64,000 nucleotides of DNA from Litchfieldia alkalitelluris (GTDB lineage: Bacteria > Bacillota > Bacilli > Bacillales > Salisediminibacteriaceae): NCBI RefSeq assembly GCF_002153425.1, contig NZ_KZ119600.1:2655920-2719919 (forward strand), in the 5' to 3' direction. Of this stretch, positions 56,711 to 64,000 are shown piece after piece. Below the pieces are notes generated by a model. It saw only the letters and a program-made list of their open reading frames with translations, was not told the DNA's origin and did no database searches. The position numbers and the translations under genes were made by a program. Each line of letters opens with the position of its first letter. The first letter of the stretch is position 1.

Positions 56711-58257
56711 TATTTTTTCACCTCGGCAGTTTCCACAACTTGGCCATTTAATGACCAGGACTTTGCATCTGTTATTTTAACATGAACAAGCTTTCCAATA
56801 CAGGATTTAGGTGCTTCAAAGTTAACTAGTTTGTTCGTTCGCGTCCTACCAGCTAGTACATCAGGGTTCTTTTTACTTTCCCCTTCAACGAGAACCTCCA
56901 CAACTTTTCCTTCATATGCTTTGTTTTTCTCTGCAGAAATTTCATTGACTAGGGCATTCAAACGCTGTAATCGCTCTTTCTTCACTTCCATTGGAACATT
57001 GTCTTGCATTTTAGCGGCTGGCGTTCCTTCCCGTGGAGAATAAACATACGTATAGGCACTGTCATATTCCATTTCTCTCACTAATGACAACGTGTCCTCA
57101 AATTGCTCCTCTGTTTCATTCGGAAAGCCAACGATAATATCTGTTGTAAATGATGCATGAGGAATGGCTTTCTTAATTTTATTAGCAAGGGTTACATACT
57201 CCTCACGGTTGTATTTTCTCGCCATCAGTTTCAATACATCACTATTTCCACTTTGAACTGGAAGGTGAATATGTTCAACGAGATTGCCACCTTTAGCTAA
57301 CACCTCGATTAAGTGATCATCAAAATCTTTAGGATGACTTGTAGTAAAACGAACACGTGGAATGTCTATCTTACGAATTTCATCCATCAAATCTCCTAGT
57401 CCATAGTCCATGCCTTCTAAATCTTTTCCATATGCATTCACGTTTTGTCCTAAAAGCGTGATCTCCTTGTAGCCATTACGAGCTAAGTGACGGACCTCTT
57501 CAATAATATCCTCTGGGAGACGGCTACGCTCTTTCCCCCTCGTATAAGGAACAATACAATACGTGCAGAATTTATCACAACCGTACATGATGTTAACCCA
57601 GCCTTGGATTTGACCTTTACGGGCACGTGGCATATTCTCCACAATATCTCCCTCTTTAGACCAAACCTCAACGACCATTTCCTTACTGAAGATGGCATTT
57701 TTTATTAAAGTCGGCAAACGGTGGATATTATGTGTTCCAAAAATCAAGTCAACATGTTGATGTTTCTGAAGTATTTTGTTAACGACTGACTCTTCCTGCG
57801 ACATACAACCACATACACCAACGATTAGCTCTGGCTTTTCTTGTTTCATTGGTTTTAAATTCCCAATTTCTCCAAAAACTTTGTTTTCTGCATTCTCCCT
57901 AATAGCACATGTGTTTAGTAGAATAACATCTGCATCTTCTGTTTCCGTCGTCGATTCAAACCCCATATTGAGTAAGATCCCAGCCATGTTTTCTGAATCA
58001 TGTTCGTTCATTTGGCATCCATACGTACGGATTAAAAACTTCTTTCCTTTCCCAATCTCTCGCATATCCTCTGGTATCTCAAAATCATAGTGGATTTCCA
58101 CATCTGCTTTACCACGCTTTTTAGCCTGCTTAAGGTCTGGTGGAATATACGTTGTTTGAAAATACTGAGAGAAGTCTTTACCCTGGCCGGATTTTTTGTC
58201 CGCAGAGCTTGTACTCCCTACTGCTGTGGTTTGTTGCTTACGTTGCTCTTCATTCAT
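56710..58257 (-). CDS. miaB: tRNA-2-methylthio-N6-dimethylallyladenosine synthase MiaB
   Basis: This 515-residue radical-SAM methylthiotransferase converts i6A37 to ms2i6A37. The N-terminal cluster cysteines are in '[12 protein letters not shown]', '[10 protein letters not shown]' and '[10 protein letters not shown]'; the radical-SAM CxxxCxxC is '[17 protein letters not shown]'. A C-terminal TRAM domain ends at '[11 protein letters not shown]'. The ATG at 58257 follows AAGGAG; the frame continues nine codons upstream. It precedes ricA, as in B. subtilis. Confidence 0.96.
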   Translation of the reverse strand: MNEEQRKQQTTAVGSTSSADKKSGQGKDFSQYFQTTYIPPDLKQAKKRGKADVEIHYDFEIPEDMREIGKGKKFLIRTYGCQMNEHDSENMAGILLNMGFESTTETEDADVILLNTCAIRENAENKVFGEIGNLKPMKQEKPELIVGVCGCMSQEESVVNKILQKHQHVDLIFGTHNIHRLPTLIKNAIFSKEMVVEVWSKEGDIVENMPRARKGQIQGWVNIMYGCDKFCTYCIVPYTRGKERSRLPEDIIEEVRHLARNGYKEITLLGQNVNAYGKDLEGMDYGLGDLMDEIRKIDIPRVRFTTSHPKDFDDHLIEVLAKGGNLVEHIHLPVQSGNSDVLKLMARKYNREEYVTLANKIKKAIPHASFTTDIIVGFPNETEEQFEDTLSLVREMEYDSAYTYVYSPREGTPAAKMQDNVPMEVKKERLQRLNALVNEISAEKNKAYEGKVVEVLVEGESKKNPDVLAGRTRTNKLVNFEAPKSCIGKLVHVKITDAKSWSLNGQVVETAEVKK

Positions 58258-58427
58258 TTTTATCAAAGCTCCTTCTACCATCAAATTTACAAATTAATTA
58301 TAACTGTTAAACATTCTACAACCTATAAGTATAAATGGTTTTATACTGATAAACAATAGGAGGTTACGATACATAATCTTTAGTTTGTAGAAGTAGTATT
58401 AAGGGAATATGGTTCCTAAAAAAGAAG

Positions 58428-58460
58428 AAAGGTGGATACTATCATGAGTAACCCACCTTT
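58428..58460 (-). terminator. Terminator of tdh-kbl
   Basis: AAAGGTGG (58428-58435) pairs with CCACCTTT (58453-58460), followed on the minus strand by a T-rich run, right after the kbl stop codon. Confidence 0.82.
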
Positions 58461-58465
58461 TACTA

Positions 58466-59641
58466 TTAGATTATCCCCAGTTCTTTGCCAGCCTTTTCAA
58501 ACGCTTCTAAAGCTTCTTGAAGTAACTCCTTCGTATGCTCTGCAGTGACGATAGTTCTTACCCTTGCTAACCCTTTTGCAACTGTCGGGAAAGCAATCCC
58601 TTGCGCAAAAACTCCATAGGATAAGAGTTTATCAGAAAGTTGATGTGCCTTGGCTTCATCGCCTACGATGACAGGTGTAATTGGTGTTTCACTAGTGCCT
58701 GTTTCAAAGCCTAGCTTATGAAGACCTTCTTTAAAAAACTTTGTATTTTCCCATAATCGATCAATTCGTTCTGGTTCATCCAACAAAATATCAATCGCTT
58801 CCGAACATGCAGCAGTAACTGCAGGTGGGTGTGATGTACTAAATAGGAACGGACGTCCTTTATGAATGAGATAATCACGTACAGCTTGCGTACTAGCGAC
58901 ATATCCCCCTAAAACACCAATCGCTTTACTTAATGTACCAACTTGAATATGAACACGTCCATTAAGATCAAAGTGGTCTACAGAGCCTCTTCCATTACGA
59001 CCAAGAACACCGCTTGAATGGGCATCATCCACCATTATTAAAGCATCATATTTTTCTGCTAATTCTACTATTTCTGATAGTGGTGCAATATTACCGTCCA
59101 TGGAAAAAACACCATCTGTTACTACAAGACGTTTGCGGTAATCCTTAGACTCTTTTAAAGCAGTCTCTAGACTTTCCATGTCCACGTGCTTATATATTTT
59201 ACGTGCCGCCTTTGTTAAACGAATGCCATCAATGATGGAGGCATGGTTCAATTCATCAGAAATGACCACATCATCCTTTGTTAAAATGGATGATAAAATG
59301 GCTTGATTTGCCGTAAACCCAGACTGTAAAACTAAAGTTGCTTCCGTATGCTTAAATTCAGCTAGTTTTTTTTCAAACTCTTCATGCATACTAAATGTAC
59401 CTGCAATCGTACGTACTGAACCTGTACCAGCTCCATATGTTTCTACAGCTTTTAAAGCTGCCTCTTTCATTCTAGGGTGATTTGTCAACCCAAGGTAGTT
59501 ATTAGATGATAACTGAATAACTTCCTTCCCATTAATAACCACTTTTGCCCCTTGATCAGATTCTAAAGGTACAAGTGAACGGAATACCCCCGCCTCCTTC
59601 ATACCTTGAAGCTCTTCCTCTAAATATTCAAACCCCTTCAT
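58466..59641 (-). CDS. kbl: Glycine C-acetyltransferase (2-amino-3-ketobutyrate CoA ligase)
   Basis: This 391-residue PLP enzyme of the alpha-oxoamine synthase family cleaves 2-amino-3-ketobutyrate with CoA into glycine and acetyl-CoA. Signatures are '[18 protein letters not shown]', '[19 protein letters not shown]', '[10 protein letters not shown]' and the PLP Lys in '[12 protein letters not shown]'. The ATG at 59641 follows GAGGAGG; the 14 codons further up overlap tdh and are not used. It forms an operon with tdh, whose product is its substrate. Confidence 0.95.
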   Translation of the reverse strand: MKGFEYLEEELQGMKEAGVFRSLVPLESDQGAKVVINGKEVIQLSSNNYLGLTNHPRMKEAALKAVETYGAGTGSVRTIAGTFSMHEEFEKKLAEFKHTEATLVLQSGFTANQAILSSILTKDDVVISDELNHASIIDGIRLTKAARKIYKHVDMESLETALKESKDYRKRLVVTDGVFSMDGNIAPLSEIVELAEKYDALIMVDDAHSSGVLGRNGRGSVDHFDLNGRVHIQVGTLSKAIGVLGGYVASTQAVRDYLIHKGRPFLFSTSHPPAVTAACSEAIDILLDEPERIDRLWENTKFFKEGLHKLGFETGTSETPITPVIVGDEAKAHQLSDKLLSYGVFAQGIAFPTVAKGLARVRTIVTAEHTKELLQEALEAFEKAGKELGII

Positions 59642-59657
59642 ATGAAAACCTCCTCGT

Positions 59658-60698
59658 TTATGGATGTAAAACGACTTTTCCACATTTACCTTCTAGCATT
59701 AAGTCAAAGCCTTTTTCAAATTCTTCTAGTTTAAAATGATGAGTAATCATTGGCTTCACATCCACTTGGCCTGAGCTAAGTAAACCTGATACTTGCTGCC
59801 ATGTCTCAAACATTTTACGACCTGTAATTCCTTGTACAGTAATTCCTTTAAAGACAATGTCATTTGTAATGTCAATTTCTACTCGCTTCACTGGTAAACT
59901 TAAGATGGACACACGACCACCATTTGTTACCATTTTAAAGCCTTGATCCATTGCAATAGGGTGGCCACTCATCTCACAAACAACGTCCACTCCAGTTCCA
60001 TTTGTCAGTTCACTAACTACTTTTAATGGATCTACTTCTTTAGAGTTAATAATCGTTGACGCGCCCATTTGTTTAGCCAAATCAAGACGATAGTTATTTA
60101 AGTCAAGTGCAATTACTTGAGATGCTCCACAAGCTTTCGCAACCCCGACTGCCATAATACCAATTGGACCACAACCAATTACTGCTACACTCTTACCTGC
60201 AACATCCCCTGCTAAAACCGTATGAACGGCATTACCAAAAGGCTCCTGCACACTAGCTACATCAAAAGGGAGCTCTGGGTCATTTTTCCACATGTTTTGC
60301 GCTGGTAATGCAACATATTCTGCAAAACACCCATCTCGATCTACCCCGATTATTTCTGTATTTGCACATATATGCGCTTGACCAGTTAAACATTGAGGAC
60401 AGTGTCCACAAACAATATGTGTTTCAGCAGAAACGTGATCTCCTACTTCCACATTGTAAACATTTTTCCCCTTTTCCACAACGATCCCAGCAAACTCATG
60501 TCCGAAAACATAAGGTGGATTTACTCTACTTTGTGACCATTCATCCCACGTATAAATATGAACGTCCGTACCGCATATAGAGGTTGCTTTTACTTTTATC
60601 AGTACTTCATTATCACCAATCGTAGGGACCGGAACTTCCTTTAATGTTGCTCCAGGACCACGTGTATCTTTCACAATGGCTTTCATTAGTTTAGTCAT
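59658..60698 (-). CDS. tdh: L-threonine 3-dehydrogenase
   Basis: This 346-residue zinc alcohol-dehydrogenase-family enzyme oxidises threonine to 2-amino-3-ketobutyrate with NAD+. The catalytic zinc site is in '[10 protein letters not shown]' and 'GHEFAG'; the structural zinc Cys set is in '[18 protein letters not shown]'. The NAD fold starts '[23 protein letters not shown]', with '[11 protein letters not shown]' later. The ATG follows GGGGGAG. It is cotranscribed with kbl. Confidence 0.95.
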   Translation of the reverse strand: MTKLMKAIVKDTRGPGATLKEVPVPTIGDNEVLIKVKATSICGTDVHIYTWDEWSQSRVNPPYVFGHEFAGIVVEKGKNVYNVEVGDHVSAETHIVCGHCPQCLTGQAHICANTEIIGVDRDGCFAEYVALPAQNMWKNDPELPFDVASVQEPFGNAVHTVLAGDVAGKSVAVIGCGPIGIMAVGVAKACGASQVIALDLNNYRLDLAKQMGASTIINSKEVDPLKVVSELTNGTGVDVVCEMSGHPIAMDQGFKMVTNGGRVSILSLPVKRVEIDITNDIVFKGITVQGITGRKMFETWQQVSGLLSSGQVDVKPMITHHFKLEEFEKGFDLMLEGKCGKVVLHP

Positions 60699-60879
60699 GC
60701 ATTCTCCCCCTCAGATGATAGGTTTACATTGAAAAAAGATATAAATGATATCTTATATTGAATTTGTATGCCTTCTCTATTTTACCATTTGGAAATGTAC
60801 TCGTAAACAACACTGTCCACAACAAGAGGACAAACGATCCCCTACTTAAAACAAATCAAAAAATATTTTCTCCACATAA

Positions 60880-60908
60880 AAAGCACCTCTCGAAATGAGA
60901 GGTGCTTT
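60880..60908 (-). terminator. Terminator of korA-korB
   Basis: The 12-bp perfect stem AAAGCACCTCTC (60880-60891) with GAGAGGTGCTTT (60897-60908), 5-nt loop, is followed by a short T-run on the minus strand. Confidence 0.9.
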
Positions 60909-60916
60909 CCCTTTTA

Positions 60917-61783
60917 TTACATAAATTCACTAATTAATTTATCGAATTTCTCTTGATCTAATTCTAAGTCTTGTTTTGCTAGACCTTCTTCTTCGAATCC
61001 TTGTACAAGGGATTCATATGATGGCTTTTCTTTATCTTGATAGATTAAACCAGTTACTAATCCGTTATATTTCATTAGTGTATTCATTGCATCTGTACGA
61101 TTTTCTGGATCATATCCTTCAATCGTTGAAAGGGAAGTAAGGTTTTCCTTGAACCAGTCATACGTATTAATCTTATTAAATGTTACACAAGGGCTGAACA
61201 CATTAATTAGTGAGAAGCCTTTATGGTTAATTCCTTGCTCTATTAAAGATGTTAACTCTTTTAAGTCACTGGAGAAGCTTTGTGCTACAAAACCAGCGCC
61301 AGAAGAAATTGCAAGCTCCATAACATTCAATGAAGATTCAATGGTTCCAGCAGGTGTACTTTTCGTTTTGAATCCCATTTCACTACGAGGTGACGCCTGA
61401 CCTTTTGTTAGTCCATAAATTTGGTTATCCATGACGATATACGTAACGTCAATATTTCGACGGATCGCATGAACCGTGTGCCCCATTCCGATCGCAAAAC
61501 CGTCCCCGTCACCACCTGAAGCAATAACCGTTAATTCGCGGTTAGCCATTTTAACACCTTGTGCGATAGGTAATGAACGACCATGGATTCCGTGAAAACC
61601 ATATGAATTAATATAACCGGATATTCTTCCAGAGCATCCGATACCAGATACAACAGCTAGTTCTTCTGGAACGATACCAACATTCGCAGCAGCACGCTGG
61701 ATTGCAGCTTGTACAGAAAAGTCACCACACCCTGGACACCAGTTAGGTTTTACATTATTTCTAAAGTCTTTAAACGTGGCCAT
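60917..61783 (-). CDS. korB: 2-oxoacid:ferredoxin oxidoreductase, beta subunit
   Basis: This 288-residue thiamine-diphosphate subunit has 'NWCPGCGDFSVQAAI' with cluster-type Cys near the N-terminus, and the TPP motif 'GDGDGFAIGMGHTVHAIRRN' followed by 'MDNQIYGLTKGQASP'. With the alpha subunit it oxidatively decarboxylates a 2-oxoacid such as 2-oxoglutarate or pyruvate, reducing ferredoxin. The ATG at 61783 follows AAGGAG; codons upstream overlap the alpha gene. The kor name is by similarity; substrate is not proven. Confidence 0.9.
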   Translation of the reverse strand: MATFKDFRNNVKPNWCPGCGDFSVQAAIQRAAANVGIVPEELAVVSGIGCSGRISGYINSYGFHGIHGRSLPIAQGVKMANRELTVIASGGDGDGFAIGMGHTVHAIRRNIDVTYIVMDNQIYGLTKGQASPRSEMGFKTKSTPAGTIESSLNVMELAISSGAGFVAQSFSSDLKELTSLIEQGINHKGFSLINVFSPCVTFNKINTYDWFKENLTSLSTIEGYDPENRTDAMNTLMKYNGLVTGLIYQDKEKPSYESLVQGFEEEGLAKQDLELDQEKFDKLISEFM

Positions 61784-61784
61784 A

Positions 61785-63527
61785 TTAGAACAACTCCTTG
61801 CATTGGTTGTGAATTTCAGATGGCAAGAATGGATTTCCATCGTATTTTAGAATAGAATGAATATCTCCTTGACATAGGTTCATCTTCGTCAGTTGTGCCA
61901 GCTGGCCTGTGGCGTTATTTTCTACCACAACGACCTTCTTAGCTTTAGCTACCATGCTCTTCACTTCTTCTGTTGGGAATGGGTGAAGCAGTCGCACTTG
62001 ACCATGATTGACCTTCAAACCATCTTTTTCTAACCTTGGAATTGCTTCTTGAATTGTTCCACGCGTTGAATTAAATCCTAAAATAAGTAGATCCGCTTCT
62101 TCATGTCGCTCATCCTTATAAACAGGAGTTGGGAAAACATCTGGTAGCTTATCTACCTTCCTCATACGCTTATCCATCTGTGCCTTACGGTTTTCAGGAC
62201 TTTCTGACGGCTTACCTTGTTCATTATGTTCAACACCAGTAACATGATGAATACCATATTTCATACCAGGGATAACCCGTTTTGAAATACCATCTTCCGT
62301 TACTTCATAGCGCTTAAAGTACTCATTTTTTTCTAGTTCAGGCAATTCTCCATTAAGGTCAAATTTCCCTCGACGAATCTTCACCTTATCAAAGTCTAGT
62401 GGCTCTACAGTCTGTTTTCCTAATGAAAGGGCTAAGTCTGTCACTAGAATTACAGGTAATTGGTATTCTTCCGCAATATTGAAAGCTTCGACAGCGTCAT
62501 AGAATGCTTCCTCTACTGTTGACGGTGCGATCACAACTTTAGGAATTTCACCATGTGTACCGTATATTAAAGCAAAAATATCAGATTGCTCTTGTTTCGT
62601 TGGTAAACCAGTACTTGGACCTCCACGTTGTGTATCAACAATTACTAAAGGCGTTTCTGTGATACCGCTTAGACCAATTGCTTCCATCATTAACGATAAC
62701 CCCGGACCAGCTGAGGCAGTTAAACTACGGACCCCACCGTAATTCGCACCAATTGCCATTGTACATGCAGCAATTTCGTCCTCTGTTTGTATAACTGTTC
62801 CACCGTATTCTGGAAGTTTTTTAATTAAATATTCCATAATTTCTGAAGCTGGCGTAATTGGATACGCTGGCATAAATCTAGCGCCACCTGCAAGTGCCCC
62901 TAGTGCTACTGCATCGTTTCCAATCATAAACATGCGGTTCTGTCCATCAGCTTCTACTAATTGAAAATCGCCCACATTATCCTGCGCTTCATTTAGGAAA
63001 TATTTCATACCTTCTTCAATTGCTTGTAGATTTTTCTCAACAACTGATTCACCTTTTCGTGAGAAAATCTGTTCCACTACTGATCGGAATGCATCTGCTT
63101 TTAGTCCTAATAAGGCACTAGATGCTCCTACTGCCACCATGTTTTTCATCAATGAAGTTCCTAAGTCTGTCGCAATTTCTGTAAATGGTACAGAGAATAA
63201 ACTTGCTGTACATCCTTCAGGTTGTTTTGGTGAAAATTTACTGTCTCCAATAATTACTCCACCTTGACGCAATTCATGGTGATTTAAATCTATTGTTTCC
63301 TGGTCAAAAGCTACCAGTATATCTAAATCATCTGATATGGAATTAGTCGGTGTAGTACTTACACGAATTTTATTGTTTGTATGTCCACCTTTAATACGTG
63401 ATGAAAAGTGTCTATACCCGTATAAATAATACCCTTGACGGCTTAATGCCATTGAGAAGATTTCACCTGTACTTTCAATCCCCTCACCTTGCTGTCCTCC
63501 AACTTTCCATGAAAGTTGATTGATCAT
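61785..63527 (-). CDS. korA: 2-oxoacid:acceptor oxidoreductase, fused gamma-alpha subunit
   Basis: This 580-residue protein joins a gamma domain (about 1-190, 'VGGQQGEGIESTGEIF', 'RIKGGHTNNKIRV') to the alpha pyrimidine-binding domain ('FMPAYPITPASEIMEYL', 'AGPGLSLMMEAIGLSG', 'RGGPSTGLPTKQEQSD'). This two-subunit type lacks the ferredoxin-like delta domain. The ATG at 63527 follows GGGGTGGAG, and the stop lies immediately before korB. Neighbouring tdh-kbl is a separate amino acid degradation unit. Confidence 0.91.
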   Translation of the reverse strand: MINQLSWKVGGQQGEGIESTGEIFSMALSRQGYYLYGYRHFSSRIKGGHTNNKIRVSTTPTNSISDDLDILVAFDQETIDLNHHELRQGGVIIGDSKFSPKQPEGCTASLFSVPFTEIATDLGTSLMKNMVAVGASSALLGLKADAFRSVVEQIFSRKGESVVEKNLQAIEEGMKYFLNEAQDNVGDFQLVEADGQNRMFMIGNDAVALGALAGGARFMPAYPITPASEIMEYLIKKLPEYGGTVIQTEDEIAACTMAIGANYGGVRSLTASAGPGLSLMMEAIGLSGITETPLVIVDTQRGGPSTGLPTKQEQSDIFALIYGTHGEIPKVVIAPSTVEEAFYDAVEAFNIAEEYQLPVILVTDLALSLGKQTVEPLDFDKVKIRRGKFDLNGELPELEKNEYFKRYEVTEDGISKRVIPGMKYGIHHVTGVEHNEQGKPSESPENRKAQMDKRMRKVDKLPDVFPTPVYKDERHEEADLLILGFNSTRGTIQEAIPRLEKDGLKVNHGQVRLLHPFPTEEVKSMVAKAKKVVVVENNATGQLAQLTKMNLCQGDIHSILKYDGNPFLPSEIHNQCKELF

Positions 63528-64000
63528 CTTTTTCTCCACCCCTTTAATCTGACAATGAATTAGTTACAACATGTGAAAGTAAAAACGTTCTTAATCAACA
63601 ATAAATATGTACCGTGATCCTGGACCTTTTATCAAATAATGTTCCAAGAAACACCTCGACTTTCATCGATCCCCATTTGTTTAGGCCTCGTTTCTAAAGT
63701 TCAGAAGTGAAAACTCAATATTTTTCATAGATTCATATTGTAAAGCGTTTTCAGCTACTGTTTAATTTCTTAAAACACATTTATATTGTAACATAACTTT
63801 CACAATTTCTAAAACAAGAATATTCATTCTATTTTGTCAGATCTTATTTTGATTAAAAGCAATAGGCTATGTTAAAGAGTAGTCTAGATATGTTTAACAG
63901 AGCCAAATAATAAAAAATGTCTGAATAACTTGATGATTTGATTAAACTATATAAACACTTGATACGTTTGTCAAAGGATTGAACTCAACAATAAACGATA
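63528..64000. other. Upstream region of korA, no gene seen
   Basis: About 470 bp of A+T-rich sequence up to the window end shows no open frame with a ribosome binding site and no repeat. It should hold the korA promoter and contains a possible catabolite-response element at 63739-63753. In B. subtilis spoVS would be expected further on; it is not within the window. Confidence 0.55.
63739..63753. promoter_or_regulatory. Possible CcpA cre-like site upstream of korAB
   Basis: TGTAAAGCGTTTTCA resembles the cre consensus (TGWAANCGNTNWCA) but has one extra base in the left arm, or two mismatches without it. It lies about 210 bp upstream of korA. Catabolite control of a 2-oxoacid oxidoreductase would make sense, but the match is imperfect. 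Confidence 0.35.

Overview
The window looks like a chromosomal segment of a low-G+C, endospore-forming Bacillaceae. Spore genes are present (cotE, spoVK, sirA, SpoIID-like), the ribosome binding sites are strong AAGGAGG types, and TTG/GTG starts are frequent. Two blocks keep the gene order I recall from Bacillus subtilis: lexA / yneA-yneB / ynzC / tkt / sirA / yneF / ccdC / yneK, and glnA / ynbB / hflX / spoVK / hfq / miaA / mutL / mutS / cotE / ricA / miaB / tdh-kbl. An alkaliphilic or halophilic genus near Evansella or Salipaludibacillus is a guess only. No rRNA, tRNA, CRISPR array or prophage was seen.

Layout. 1-18 kb is a loose set of single genes: YolD-like, a SpoIID-like exported protein, VOC, PTS IIA(Glc), an SDR, a CueP-type copper lipoprotein gene, a large LacI-sensor/PAS/GGDEF/EAL protein, an amidase, a squalene/phytoene synthase homologue, serA under a ZTP riboswitch, a phospholipase D-like protein, a YqeG-like phosphatase and a cold-shock protein. 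18-31 kb holds yneK, ccdC, a 52-bp tandem array, a TlpA/Lgt-like pair, copZ, csoR, a BmrCD-like ABC pair, yneF, sirA, tkt and ynzC. 31-40 kb has a sugar-dehydrogenase-fold protein, a PBP4-type carboxypeptidase, the SOS locus, a PilX-like protein, a phosphoesterase and a second 52-bp array. 40-64 kb is a long minus-strand housekeeping block, interrupted only by a plus-strand recombinase-like gene between inverted repeats.

How genes work together. LexA boxes control yneA-yneB (SOS division arrest). SirA restrains DnaA at sporulation. MutS and MutL do mismatch repair. MiaA then MiaB make ms2i6A in tRNA. Tdh and Kbl turn threonine into glycine and acetyl-CoA. KorA/KorB oxidise a 2-oxoacid with ferredoxin. 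CsoR, CopZ and CueP handle copper. glnA carries a GlnR/TnrA box although glnR is not beside it.

Main observations. (1) The cueP gene has an in-frame TGA exactly where the family has a conserved Cys, followed after 17 nt by a stem-loop resembling a bacterial SECIS. This is either a candidate selenoprotein or a point-mutated pseudogene. (2) Two distant intergenic regions carry arrays of exactly 52-bp repeats, each followed by a near-identical ~130-bp module containing a DnaA-box-like sequence. (3) A tyrosine recombinase homologue lacking most catalytic residues sits between inverted repeats with a perfect 35-bp outer part. (4) A carboxypeptidase appears to start at ATT. All family calls come from reading the sequence and recalled knowledge; no search was run.
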